64,000 nt of DNA from Cephaloticoccus primus (GTDB taxonomy: Bacteria > Verrucomicrobiota > Verrucomicrobiia > Opitutales > Opitutaceae): positions 20,119 to 84,118 of the forward strand of contig NZ_LSZQ01000028.1 of the NCBI RefSeq assembly GCF_001580015.1, given 5' to 3'. The notes under the pieces are model-generated. The model did not search any database and was not told the DNA's origin. It was given only the letters and a program-made list of their open reading frames with translations. Shown here piece by piece: positions 18,109 through 27,333 of the stretch. Every line of letters begins with the position of its first letter. Position 1 is the first letter of the stretch. Both the position numbers and the translations under genes were made by a program.

Positions 18109-19263
18109 ATGCCTGCCCATAGCAGAGCCACTCCCCACCTGTCGGCCGCACAGCGGCGCGCGGCCTCAGTGCAAACGGACGCGTCGCCAACGAGCGGACG
18201 AGGTGCGCAGCACACGCCAAGTGGCGAGCCCTCGTCACCTTCTACCAAAAAAACGCTCGAAGGGCCGCCCTCCCGCCCCTCCCGCCTTGGCCAGATCGAA
18301 AGCGCAGCAGCCATCCTGCGGCGTCTGGAGTGGCGCGTGCGCCATGCGGTGGAAAACGTGCTCAGCGGCGAGTACCGCTCGGCCTTTCGCGGGCGCGGCA
18401 TGGAGTTTGACCAAGTCGTCCGCTACGAATTCGGCGACGACGTGCGCGACATCGACTGGAACGTCACTGCGCGGCTCGGCGAGCCCTACCGGAAAAAATT
18501 CGTCGAAGAGCGCGAGCTCACGCTGCTGCTTCTTTTTGAGGACAGCCCCAGCCTGAACTTCGGCTCCGGCTCGAAAACCAAGCGCGAGGCCCTGCTTGAG
18601 CTGGCCGGACTGCTGATGCTGCTCGGCGCGGTCAACCGCGACCGCGTGGGCTTCATCCACAGCGCATTGGACGCCAGCGGCACGCCCCGGCTCCACTTTC
18701 GCGCACCGGTACGCGGGCGCGGCGCCATCCTCCACAGCGCGGCCCAGCTCCTTGCCCTTCCGCCTCCGACCGCAGCGAGTGGCCACGCCACGGAAGCCGC
18801 CGGCACACTGGGCGCGCTTGGCACGGCCCTGCGCCAGATCAACCGCTCGCGCGCCGTCCCCAAGCATAGCGTGCTCGTCTGGCTCGGCGACTTCGCCCCG
18901 CGTGCGCAGCCCGAGGGCTGGCCCGTCATCCAACGCCGCTTCCAGACGATGGGCTTTCGCGTGGATGATCCTTGGGAGCGCCGCTTCCCCGCCGAGCTCG
19001 GCGGTGGAGGGAGGGGCGGACTGCTCGGCGGGCTGCCAAGCGGCGCGACGCTCGCCGCCTACGACCCGCTCGCAGGCCGCCTCGTCACGCTGGAAGACTC
19101 ACCCGCCGCGCGCGCGGCCCACGCTACCTGGCAGCGCGAGCGCGAAGAGGCTTGGGCGGCGCTGTTCCCCGCGGCGCATAACCGGCTCGCCGTCTCCACC
19201 GAGGACGATCAGCTCGGCGCGCTCGTACGCTTCTTCCACGCGCGGATGCGCCTCCCCCACTAG
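18109..19263 (+). CDS. DUF58 protein of the Bat operon
   Basis: The 384-residue protein has the DUF58 core: LEWRVRHAVENVLSGEYRSAFRGRG, then DVRDIDWNVTARLGEPY and KKFVEERELTLLLLFEDS, which leads into a VWA-like fold. The first 60 or so residues (Ser/Pro/Arg-rich, ASPTSGRGAQHTPSG) are not conserved in the family and their DNA is repeat-like. The true start may lie later, but no good later ATG precedes the conserved block. It follows moxR by 33 nt and precedes the VWA genes. Confidence 0.88.
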   Translation: MPAHSRATPHLSAAQRRAASVQTDASPTSGRGAQHTPSGEPSSPSTKKTLEGPPSRPSRLGQIESAAAILRRLEWRVRHAVENVLSGEYRSAFRGRGMEFDQVVRYEFGDDVRDIDWNVTARLGEPYRKKFVEERELTLLLLFEDSPSLNFGSGSKTKREALLELAGLLMLLGAVNRDRVGFIHSALDASGTPRLHFRAPVRGRGAILHSAAQLLALPPPTAASGHATEAAGTLGALGTALRQINRSRAVPKHSVLVWLGDFAPRAQPEGWPVIQRRFQTMGFRVDDPWERRFPAELGGGGRGGLLGGLPSGATLAAYDPLAGRLVTLEDSPAARAAHATWQREREEAWAALFPAAHNRLAVSTEDDQLGALVRFFHARMRLPH

Positions 19264-19302
19264 CAGTCGCCGGAGTCCCATCTTGCCGCGCCACTTGCCC
19301 GC

Positions 19303-20376
19303 ATGCTGCTCGCCACCGCCACGCACACACTCCTGAGCCTCGCACCGCCGCTGCCGCTCGCGGCGCTGGGCAGCAGCTTTCGCTTTGCGACGCCCTGGTG
19401 GTTTCTCGCGCTGCTGCTGCTCCCGCTCGTTTTCTGGCTGCGCGGGCGGCGGCGTGTGCCCGTCCTCATCATCCCCTTTTCTGCGGCTTGGGCTCGGCCC
19501 TCGCAGCGCGCCGCGCCGCGCTGGCCCGTGGGGCTGGCGGCACTCGGACTCGCCGCACTCGTCGTGGCGCTCGCCCGCCCGCAACGCATCGAAGGCCGCC
19601 ACGAGGTCAACACGCGCGGCTACGACATCATGCTGGCGATCGATCTGTCCGGCTCGATGCTCGCCGAGGACTACGAGTCGCGCGGCGCACGGATCAACCG
19701 GCTCCAGGCGATCAAGCCCGTCATACAGGCGTTTATAAATGAGCGGCGCAGCGACCGGATCGGCATCGTCGTCTTCGCGGGTCGCGCCTACACGATGGCG
19801 CCGCTCACCTTTGATCACGACTGGCTGGCGCGGCAGACGGGGCGTCTGAAAATCGGGCTGATCGAAGACGGCACCGCCATCGGCGACGGGCTCGGCATCG
19901 CACTCACGCGGCTGGAGCAAAGCGCGCGCATGGCCGATGACGGCCAGCGTCAGGGCGCCTTCGTTGTCCTGCTCACCGATGGCGCCAACAACCGTGGCGC
20001 GCTCAGCCCCGAGCAAGCCGCACAAATCGCCCGCGCGCGCGGCATCCCCGTTTACACGATTGGCGCAGGCCGCAACGGGCTCGTCCCCATGCCCGTACTC
20101 GACGCGCAGGGGAACACCGTGGGCATGCGCCAGGTGATCTCCGACCTCGACGAAGACTCGCTGCAAACGATCGCCCAGCTCACGGGTGGCCGCTACTTCC
20201 GCGCCGACAGGAGCAGCACGATCCGGGATGCCTTTGCCGAGATCGACAGAGCCCGAAAGATCGAGTTTCAGGCCACGAGCTACCTGCTCACGCGCGAGCT
20301 ATTCTGGTGGCCCGCAGCACTCGGCCTCGGCGCGCTCCTGCTCGCGGCGCTCTCCACCCGCCGCCCCATCGCTTAA
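19303..20376 (+). CDS. BatA-like VWA-domain membrane protein
   Basis: The 357-residue protein begins with two hydrophobic segments (around residues 30-50 and 67-85). A von Willebrand factor A domain follows, with a MIDAS motif DLSGSMLAED, GIVVFAGRAYT and LLTDGANNRG. One membrane helix lies near the C-terminus (PAALGLGALLLAAL). It belongs to the Bat set, whose members were linked to aerotolerance in Bacteroides and to periplasmic stress in other bacteria. The VWA domain should face the periplasm. Confidence 0.9.
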   Translation: MLLATATHTLLSLAPPLPLAALGSSFRFATPWWFLALLLLPLVFWLRGRRRVPVLIIPFSAAWARPSQRAAPRWPVGLAALGLAALVVALARPQRIEGRHEVNTRGYDIMLAIDLSGSMLAEDYESRGARINRLQAIKPVIQAFINERRSDRIGIVVFAGRAYTMAPLTFDHDWLARQTGRLKIGLIEDGTAIGDGLGIALTRLEQSARMADDGQRQGAFVVLLTDGANNRGALSPEQAAQIARARGIPVYTIGAGRNGLVPMPVLDAQGNTVGMRQVISDLDEDSLQTIAQLTGGRYFRADRSSTIRDAFAEIDRARKIEFQATSYLLTRELFWWPAALGLGALLLAALSTRRPIA

Positions 20377-20398
20377 CCCGAAACGCCAACGACGACGC

Positions 20399-22435
20399 AT
20401 GGAGTTCTACGCCCCGCAGCGACTCTTTCTCTTACTCATCCCCGCCGCGCTTCTGGTTTGGGAGCTCGCGCGGCGCGGGCGCGCAGCGGCCGTGGCCCAC
20501 CCGAAGATCCAGCGCGCCGAAGCCAGCGCGCGGCACCTGAAGCTGACACCGCGCGAGCATGGCGACGCAGCCCACAATGCCGCACCCGCGAAGCCGCCGT
20601 CATTTTTCACCAAAATAAAGGCGGCCCGCCCGCTGCTCACCCTCGGGCTCGCGCTCGGCATCGTGGCCCTCGCGCGGCCCCAATACGGCGAGCGCGAGAT
20701 CCCCGTCTTTGAGCAATCGCGCGAGGTACTGATCGCCCTCGACCTCTCCCGCTCAATGCTCGCCGAGGACATCAAGCCCACGCGCCTGATCCGCGCCAAG
20801 CTCCTCATCAGCAGCCTGCTGGAGCGGCTCGCGGGCGAGCGCGTGGGCCTCGTCCTCTTCTCCGGCACGGCCTTTCTCCAAAGCCCGCTGAGCGCCGACT
20901 ACGAGATCCTGCGCGAGTTTCTGCCCGAGCTCGGCCCCGACACCCTGCCCGAGGGCGGCACCAACTACCGCGCTCTGCTCGACACGGCGCTCGAAGCCTT
21001 TGGCGACACGCCTGCCACCGACCGCTTCCTCATCGTCCTGAGCGACGGCGAGTCCACCGACGACACCTGGCAACACAGGCTCGACGCGTTGAAGAAACGC
21101 GGCATTCGCACAATCGCGCTCGGCATCGGTACGGCTGGCGGCGCCATGCTGCCCGACGGCAGCGGCGGCTACGTCAAGGACGAGCGCGGCGCCGTCGTCC
21201 TCTCGCGGCTTGAGCCCGCCACCCTGCGCCAGCTCGCCGAAAGCACCGGCGGGCTCTACCGCGATGCCAGTACCTGGCTCGACCTCGCCGCGCTCATTCG
21301 CGAAACCGTCGAGCAAGGCCAGCGCGGTCAGTTTAGCGATACGCAGGTGCAGCGTCTCATCGACCGCTACCAATGGGCACTGGCGCCCGCGCTGCTCTTC
21401 CTCGCGCTCAGTTTCTGGCTGGAGTTCCCCGCACATCCGCGCCCGCGAGAGCTCACGCTCCACAGGCTCGCAGAGCCTCGGAACACCGGCCCCAGATCCG
21501 CAGCCCGCATATCTGTGGCTGCGCTGCTCGGGCTCCTGCTGTTTTTAACTACGGCAAAGGCCCCCGCGCAAAATGTGGGGAACGAGGTCGACCACGCTGC
21601 CCCCGAGCTCTCCGCGCTCGGGAAAATCGTGAGCCGCCTCTCCACCAAGGCCGCTGCGCCCACCGGGCGCGATTGGGCCGAGCTCGCCCGCGAAACCGTA
21701 ACTTGGGGGCAAAAACTCCAGAGCGAGCAACACCCCGTACCGCCGGGCCCCGTGCGAGATGCGCTGCGCGCGACCCGGCTCGGCGAAGCGCTTGACCCGC
21801 AAACGGCAGATTGGCCCGCGCTGCGCCGCGAGCTCGAAGCCCTGCTCGCTACGCCGCCCGAACAAGAACAAGAGCAACCGCAACAACAGCCGCCGCAAAA
21901 CCCCGACGCGCAAAACGACTCACAGGAGCAACAAAGACAGCAGGGAAGCTCGCAGGATCAATCGCCGCCGTCGGACTCTGGTAGCGAGTCAAACGACCAG
22001 AGCTCACAAGGCTCGCAGAGTCCGCAAGACGCGCAGCAGGGCTCCGAACAACAGTCCGCGCCGCAGCCCAACTCTTCGCCCGACAGCGACGCGCCACACT
22101 CCGGCTCACAACAATCGCAGCAGCAGCCGCCCCAGCAAGCGGAGCAACCCCGCGCAGGCGAATCGGCCTTTGGCGACATGCAGCAAGATGCAGCCCAGCC
22201 CGAGCCGCAGCCGTCACCACCAGCGCAGCCCCCCGCTCCGCAGGGGCAGACCCAACAGGTCGGCGGCACCCAGCCCAAAGACGCCGCCGCGCCCGATGCT
22301 CAAGACCCCGCACTCAGCGTGCCTCTGCAAAAGCTTCAAAAGATCCGCAACGATGACTCCCCCGCCCAGCTCTTCCAGATGATGAATGACGACGCGCCCC
22401 AAGAGAACTCCGGCCGCCCGAAGAAAGACTGGTGA
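20399..22435 (+). CDS. BatB-like VWA-domain membrane protein with long Gln/Pro-rich tail
   Basis: The 678-residue protein starts at an ATG at 20399 (MEFYAPQRLFLLLIPAALLV). It carries N-terminal helices, a VWA domain with MIDAS ALDLSRSMLAEDIKPTR, VLFSGTAFLQ and IVLSDGESTDD, and another helix (ALLFLALSFWLEF). The region after about residue 370 is periplasmic and soluble, and the last 200 residues are strongly Gln/Ser/Pro-rich (EQEQEQPQQQPPQ). The tail resembles the low-complexity region of BatC/BatB fusions in other bacteria. It lies 22 nt after batA. Confidence 0.88.
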   Translation: MEFYAPQRLFLLLIPAALLVWELARRGRAAAVAHPKIQRAEASARHLKLTPREHGDAAHNAAPAKPPSFFTKIKAARPLLTLGLALGIVALARPQYGEREIPVFEQSREVLIALDLSRSMLAEDIKPTRLIRAKLLISSLLERLAGERVGLVLFSGTAFLQSPLSADYEILREFLPELGPDTLPEGGTNYRALLDTALEAFGDTPATDRFLIVLSDGESTDDTWQHRLDALKKRGIRTIALGIGTAGGAMLPDGSGGYVKDERGAVVLSRLEPATLRQLAESTGGLYRDASTWLDLAALIRETVEQGQRGQFSDTQVQRLIDRYQWALAPALLFLALSFWLEFPAHPRPRELTLHRLAEPRNTGPRSAARISVAALLGLLLFLTTAKAPAQNVGNEVDHAAPELSALGKIVSRLSTKAAAPTGRDWAELARETVTWGQKLQSEQHPVPPGPVRDALRATRLGEALDPQTADWPALRRELEALLATPPEQEQEQPQQQPPQNPDAQNDSQEQQRQQGSSQDQSPPSDSGSESNDQSSQGSQSPQDAQQGSEQQSAPQPNSSPDSDAPHSGSQQSQQQPPQQAEQPRAGESAFGDMQQDAAQPEPQPSPPAQPPAPQGQTQQVGGTQPKDAAAPDAQDPALSVPLQKLQKIRNDDSPAQLFQMMNDDAPQENSGRPKKDW

Positions 22436-22513
22436 CACGCCAACCTCCTTCACGCCCCTCCCGCACCCGCACCGGCCCTCCGCTCCCTCGCCCCTCACGT
22501 TCAGGAAAACCAC

Positions 22514-25141
22514 ATGCCCAGCCTCCGAATCCCCCCCGCGTTCGCCGCTCTGATCCTCTGCTTCGCAATGGCGAGCAGCGCCCTTGCCCAGCGCGTATTC
22601 TGGAGCGACGCAGGCACGGGCGATCCGGCCGACATCCAGCTCGTTTTTGAAAACTGCAAGCCCGAGGCCGCGCCCGAGCTGCCCGCCCTCTCCGAGGCCA
22701 GCTTTCACTACCGCGGCCAGTCCACACAGGTGCAGGTCATCAACTTTTCGCGCACCAGCTCGCTCGTTCTCAGCTACCGCTTGCAAATCACCGTGCCGGG
22801 CCAAGTCGCAATCCCCGACTTCGACGTGCAGACCGACAAGGGCCTGCTCAGCGTGCCGCCCTACACCACCGGCACCGTGCAGCCCGGGCCCGAGAGCGAC
22901 ATCAAGGCCCGCCTCACGCCCCGCAAAACCACAGTCTGGGCGGGAGAGGTTTTCCCGCTCGTCTACTCGATTGACGTCGCCCGCCGCAGCTTCAGCAACT
23001 TCGGCGACCAGATCCAGTGGGAGCCCTCGCCCCTCGTCGCCGAAGACTGGAGCGAGCCCAGCGCCATCGAGGCCAACCGCGCGGGCGAGGTGCGGCTCCA
23101 GGTCGCCTTTCGCACCCGCGCCTACGCCAGGGCGCCCGGCACGCTGCGGCTCTCGCCCGTGCGCCAGCTCGTCAACCTGAACCTCGGCACAGTCGGCTTC
23201 GGTTTTTTCCAGCAACCGCGCATTGAGCAAGTCAGCCTCAGCACCGATCAGCCCGAGCTCCATATCCAGCCGCTCCCGCTTCCGGCCCCCGCCCGATTTA
23301 TCGGCGGCGTGGGCGACTTTGAGCTCAAGTCTACGGTCGTCCCGCAGAGCGCCAGCGTCGGCGAGCCCATCACGTGGACGCTCGAACTCTCCGGCACGGG
23401 GAACTGGCCCGAGATCAGCGGCCTGCCGCCGCGCAGCGTCTCCAGCGATTTTCAGGCGATCCAGCCCCCCGCCAAGCACAGCCACAAAGACGGCCAACTC
23501 TTCGACGGCACGTTGACCGAGGACGTCGTCCTCATCCCCACGCGCCCGGGCACTTACACGCTCGGCCCCTACGAGCTCCACACCTTTGACGTCGAAACGG
23601 GCAGCTACCGCGCCCACTCCATCCCCGCGACCACGCTCACCGTAACCGCGGCGACTGCGGCCGGCAACACCGTAGCACCGTCGAGCCCTGCGCAGGCCGC
23701 CGGCAGCTCAGCCGCAGCACTCACGCCGCCCACCAGCGGGCCCGACAGCCCGGGCCCACTCCCCGCGCTTCCCGGAAGCGCTCCCCCGCCCGAGGGCCTG
23801 CTTCAGGGGCCGATTGACGGCAGCCATGTCGTGCGCGCGCCCACCCGCTCAACTACTGCACTCACCGCCCGCGCGCTCGCGCCCTTCGGCTTGCTCGGCG
23901 CCGCCTGGCTCGCGCTCGCGCTGCGCCGCGCCCACCGGCTCGACCCGCTGCGCCCGCGCCGCGAGGCACGCGCACAGCTCGCCACCACGCTGGCCGCACT
24001 GCGCCAAAACCCGAGCGACGCGGCCCTACTGATCGACTGGCAACAACACGCGGCCAAAGCTCACGGACTCAGTCACGCACTGCCGCCCGCTGCACAGCTC
24101 CCCGATAGCGACGGCTGGCAGAGCCTGTGGGCCGAGGCCGAGCAAAGCCTCTACCGAGCGCAAACGCCGCTGCCCAGCGATTGGCTCGCCCGCGCCGAAG
24201 CCGCACTCGCTGTACTCACAATCCCCGGCACCGCATGGGCCCGCGCCCTGCGAAAACAAAATCTCTGCCCCTGGCTCTTCAGCTTGGCCCTCGCGCTTGT
24301 CCTCGCGCAGCCGCTCCAGGCGCAGGCGGGGAAAGCGCCCCCTTCAAATCCGCGCGAACCCACCCGTAGCGAAAATGCAGACTCCTCAAGTGCCGCCAGA
24401 GACACCGCACACCAGGCTTACGCGGGGGGCGATTTCGACGCTGCCGCCGCCCTCTGGCAGGCTGCGGTCGCCGCGCAGCCGCGCGACTGGGCCGCCCGCC
24501 ACAACCTCGCTCTCGCGCTGGCGCAGCAAGAACAGTGGGCCGCCGCTGCCGCACAGGCCACCGCCGCCTTTGTCCAAAATCCGCGCGAGCCCAATGTCCG
24601 CTGGAACCTCGCGGGCGCGTACTCAAAGGCAGGCTACTCGCCCGAAGAGCTGCGCCCCGTGCTGCGCGAGGGCCCGCGCAGCCAGCTCGCCCGCCTCGCC
24701 TCGCCCGGCGGCTGGGAATGCGCGCTCGTCGTTGGCAGCAGTGCGGTGGCGCTCGGCCTGTTGCTCCCGCTCCTGCGCGGCTACGGCCTCGTCCGCCTCA
24801 GCGTAAAAGCGCCCGCACTCGCGCTCGCCCTGTGCGGCCTCCTCCTCGCCGCCACCGCACTCGCAGGCCGCGCAAGCTACGGCCTCGCCGCCCAGCCCCA
24901 AGCCGCGCTCGTCTGGCGCGCGGGCCAGCTCTACTCGATCCCCACCGAAGCCGATACCGAGCAGCAAACCGCACCGCTGGCCGCCGGTGTCATCGGTATC
25001 GCCGAGGGCCACTTCCTCGGCTGGGCCCGGCTGCGCTTTGCCAATGGCCAAAGCGGCTGGGTGAGAAACAGCGAGCTTGTGCCGCTCTGGGAAACGCCGC
25101 CGCAGTCCGCCGAGAGCGGGAGGGACGGGAGGGGCGACTAG
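22514..25141 (+). CDS. BatD-like protein fused to TPR (BatE-like) and SH3-like regions
   Basis: The 875-residue protein has a signal peptide (ending SSALAQ). Beta-rich BatD repeats follow (FHYRGQSTQVQVINF, VGEPITWTLELSGTGNWPEI, LIPTRPGTYTLGPYEL), then a membrane helix near residue 455. After a second hydrophobic segment comes a TPR-like region (AYAGGDFDAAAALWQAAV, AARHNLALALAQQEQW), then further helices. An SH3-like end reads AAGVIGIAEGHFLGW and NGQSGWVRNSELVPL. BatD and BatE are separate proteins in many genomes, so this looks like a natural fusion that would keep both in one assembly. Confidence 0.85.
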   Translation: MPSLRIPPAFAALILCFAMASSALAQRVFWSDAGTGDPADIQLVFENCKPEAAPELPALSEASFHYRGQSTQVQVINFSRTSSLVLSYRLQITVPGQVAIPDFDVQTDKGLLSVPPYTTGTVQPGPESDIKARLTPRKTTVWAGEVFPLVYSIDVARRSFSNFGDQIQWEPSPLVAEDWSEPSAIEANRAGEVRLQVAFRTRAYARAPGTLRLSPVRQLVNLNLGTVGFGFFQQPRIEQVSLSTDQPELHIQPLPLPAPARFIGGVGDFELKSTVVPQSASVGEPITWTLELSGTGNWPEISGLPPRSVSSDFQAIQPPAKHSHKDGQLFDGTLTEDVVLIPTRPGTYTLGPYELHTFDVETGSYRAHSIPATTLTVTAATAAGNTVAPSSPAQAAGSSAAALTPPTSGPDSPGPLPALPGSAPPPEGLLQGPIDGSHVVRAPTRSTTALTARALAPFGLLGAAWLALALRRAHRLDPLRPRREARAQLATTLAALRQNPSDAALLIDWQQHAAKAHGLSHALPPAAQLPDSDGWQSLWAEAEQSLYRAQTPLPSDWLARAEAALAVLTIPGTAWARALRKQNLCPWLFSLALALVLAQPLQAQAGKAPPSNPREPTRSENADSSSAARDTAHQAYAGGDFDAAAALWQAAVAAQPRDWAARHNLALALAQQEQWAAAAAQATAAFVQNPREPNVRWNLAGAYSKAGYSPEELRPVLREGPRSQLARLASPGGWECALVVGSSAVALGLLLPLLRGYGLVRLSVKAPALALALCGLLLAATALAGRASYGLAAQPQAALVWRAGQLYSIPTEADTEQQTAPLAAGVIGIAEGHFLGWARLRFANGQSGWVRNSELVPLWETPPQSAESGRDGRGD

Positions 25142-25195
25142 ACGCGCCCACTGCGCACACGACGTCCCACTCGTCCGCCACCATCAGAACAACCG

Positions 25196-26194
25196 ATGAG
25201 CGCAGACGCCCAGAGTCGCAGCGGCTACCGCGGACGCCTCGCGCCCTCGCCCACCGGCTACCTGCACCGCGGCCACGCGCACACTTTTTCGCTGGCCGCA
25301 CAACGCGCACGCGGGGTCACAGCCCCTTTTATTGGCGAGCCAACCTTGTCGGCTCGTCGCGGAAAACTGTTTTTGCGGATCGACGATCTCGACCGCAAGC
25401 GCTGCCGCCCCGAGTTCACCCGAGCCGCAATCGAAGACCTGCGCTGGCTCGGCCTCGACTGGGAAGAGCCCATCGTCATCCAGAGCCAGCGGCTCACGCT
25501 CTACCGCCAGGCTCTGGAGCAACTCCACGCCGCGGGCCTCATCTACCCCTGCACACGCACCCGCCGCGAAATTCGCGAATATGCCCAAAGCCGGGCCGCC
25601 CGGCAAGGTGGGAAACGCGACGAGCACGCAGGCATGCCGCTCCCGCTCGCCCCGGTCTCGCCTCCAGAGCTGCGCTCCGCTATCGGATCGGCCGCGGACG
25701 TCCAGGATCACGAGCCGCTCTTCCCCGCGGCATTTCGCCCGCCCGCGGTCGCTGCGGCTTTCACCGATTTGCAGCGCGACGCGGACTCGCCTGCTCGCGT
25801 AGCCGTCGCGTCGGCTTTCCCCCTTCCGCCACGACACGAGCCCATCCGCTGCAACTGGCGCTTCCTCACACCCGATGGCGCATCGTTGAGCTTTCGTGAC
25901 TCTGCGCAGGGCGAGCAACACGCCACCGTGGGGCGCGACTTCGGTGACTTCCTCGTCTGGCGCAAGGACGACCTGCCCAGCTACCAGCTCGCCTGCGTCG
26001 TAGACGACATTGCAATGGGCATCACCGAGGTCGTCCGCGGTGCCGATCTGCTGCCCTCCACCTTTCGCCAACTGCTGCTCTACCGCGCACTCGGTGCCAG
26101 CCCTCCGGCCTTCTACCACTGCGACCTCGTCCGCGACGAAAACGGCCACCGCCTCGCCAAACGCCACGCCTCCCGCCCCCTGCGGGCGCACTGA
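25196..26194 (+). CDS. gluQ: Glutamyl-Q tRNA(Asp) synthetase-like protein with in-frame repeat insertion
   Basis: The 332-residue protein resembles GluQ-RS, which attaches glutamate to queuosine of tRNA(Asp). It has APSPTGYLHRGHAHT (HIGH-type motif, residues 17-30), FLRIDDLDRKRCRPEF, LRWLGLDWEEP, ADDLPSYQLA-type (KDDLPSYQLACVVDD) and RLAKRHAS in place of KMSKS. Residues 40-56 (GVTAPFIGEPTLSARRG) interrupt the normally continuous segment between the HIGH helix and LRIDDLD; the DNA there is twin-hairpin repeat R5. The C-terminus is clipped shortly after the KRHAS motif, where hairpin element copy C begins. Function is probable but both changes deserve testing. Confidence 0.82.
   Translation: MSADAQSRSGYRGRLAPSPTGYLHRGHAHTFSLAAQRARGVTAPFIGEPTLSARRGKLFLRIDDLDRKRCRPEFTRAAIEDLRWLGLDWEEPIVIQSQRLTLYRQALEQLHAAGLIYPCTRTRREIREYAQSRAARQGGKRDEHAGMPLPLAPVSPPELRSAIGSAADVQDHEPLFPAAFRPPAVAAAFTDLQRDADSPARVAVASAFPLPPRHEPIRCNWRFLTPDGASLSFRDSAQGEQHATVGRDFGDFLVWRKDDLPSYQLACVVDDIAMGITEVVRGADLLPSTFRQLLLYRALGASPPAFYHCDLVRDENGHRLAKRHASRPLRAH
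25313..25358 (+). repeat. Twin-hairpin repeat R5 inside gluQ
   Basis: GGGG/CCCC, then TTTTATTGG, then CGAGCC/GGCTCG around AACCTTGTC. It is in frame with gluQ and codes for the extra residues 40-54. Confidence 0.65.
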
Positions 26195-26203
26195 TTTCCC
26201 TCC

Positions 26204-26565
26204 CACTGCGCGTGGGGCGGTGGCGGGGCGCCACTTCCATTAAATTTGCGATTTTGCTGCGTGCGCTGCGCGCCCGAACAAAATCGCAAATTTAACAGGA
26301 CCTCCTCCCTGTCGTTTCACGACAGGGGAAGGAGCCTGAATTGCGGATGAAGCGGAAACCCATTTGGGCGCGGCCAAAAAGTTTACGGGTTAAACTCTCA
26401 CCTGAGCTCCGCTTAGGGAGTTCATTCAACTGTGCGGCTTGTTCGTCGGGCGGAACGCCCGACAGCAAGCCGCACAGTAAATGGGTGCAGGCACCGCCTG
26501 CCGCCCCACGCGCAGTGGCGGTCGTTGACCGTTTCATTTTGCGAGGCCCTCGTTGGGGCCTCGTC
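26204..26565 (+). repeat. Modular hairpin element, copy C, with twin-hairpin R6
   Basis: Same order as copy B: CACTGCGCGTGGGGCGGTGG; AATTTGCGATTTT palindrome (26242-26293); CCCTGTCGT hairpin (26307-26328); spacer with GCGGATGAAGCGG and TTTACGGGTTAA; long palindrome 26429-26478; AAATGGGTGCAGGCACCGCC; then R6 (CGGTC/GACCG and CGAGGCCC/GGGCCTCG around TCGTTG, 26519-26565). It starts 10 nt after the gluQ stop. Confidence 0.85.
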
Positions 26566-26643
26566 GAGGGGGGGCTCCAACCTCTTTGACAAGTGGGGCG
26601 GGGTGGTCACTGTCCGCGCTCTCACACTTATATTACTCCTATC

Positions 26644-27090
26644 ATGATTAATCTATCTGCACCTGATCTCACTCAACACCCCCCGCGCAGCATGCGCGCC
26701 AAGCTCGGCGGCTATGTACACCTGCCGCGCTTGCTCGACAAGGGCCGCGCCGCCAATGCGAACACGCTGGGCTCCTACCAGTTTAACTCGCCCCTCGATC
26801 AGCTCTTTTTCGGCTTTGCCGGGATCAATGCCGACGAGTTCAAGGCGCAGCTCGCCACCGGGAAAAGCGACTCCGAGATGCTCGCCTGGATCAACGAGAA
26901 GAGCGGCCGCCAGCCCTTCGAGATCAAGGCGTGGTCGGACTGGGTGATCGAAGTCGGCCCGGGCAGCTCGGACGGTCTCGCGTGGTTTGCCGGCGCGCTC
27001 AAGGAAGTTGCGCCCAAGCGCGAAGACATCCGCAACTTCGCCGACTTGATCGACCTCGACGACTACGTCTCCTTCGGCGGCAAGGCGTAA
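26644..27090 (+). CDS. DUF5069 family protein
   Basis: The 148-residue protein has the DUF5069 pattern: PPRSMRAKLGGYVHLPRLLDKGRA near the start, GSYQFNSPLDQLFFGFAGI, and a Trp-rich helix ending SDWVIEVGP. The family is common in Verrucomicrobiota and Planctomycetota and has no assigned function. ATG 26644 begins the conserved part. It stands alone between a repeat element and a convergent YhcH-family gene. Confidence 0.85.
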   Translation: MINLSAPDLTQHPPRSMRAKLGGYVHLPRLLDKGRAANANTLGSYQFNSPLDQLFFGFAGINADEFKAQLATGKSDSEMLAWINEKSGRQPFEIKAWSDWVIEVGPGSSDGLAWFAGALKEVAPKREDIRNFADLIDLDDYVSFGGKA

Positions 27091-27333
27091 GCTCTGGCGC
27101 TCACCGGTGCCATTGGGCGGCGGCGGGGATTTACTTCACCGTCGCGCCGCCCGGGCGCCCTCCCTCTTCGCAAGCGGGCCTGCCCTCCGGCGGATTGCCC
27201 GCTTTTTTGTTGGCCGTAAAACGGTGCGCGCCTCGACGCGGTGCGAAAATGCGGGCGACGGGGCGAGCCGCCGTGACCAGTCGCAGGGCTCGCGCTGCCC
27301 CGCACCTCCCGTCGCCCCCTTGCCCTTTGTCGT

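Noticed and set aside
24535..25899. 454-codon plus-strand open frame across batD and gluQ
   Set aside because: Arg/Pro/Ala-rich shadow frame spanning two real genes.
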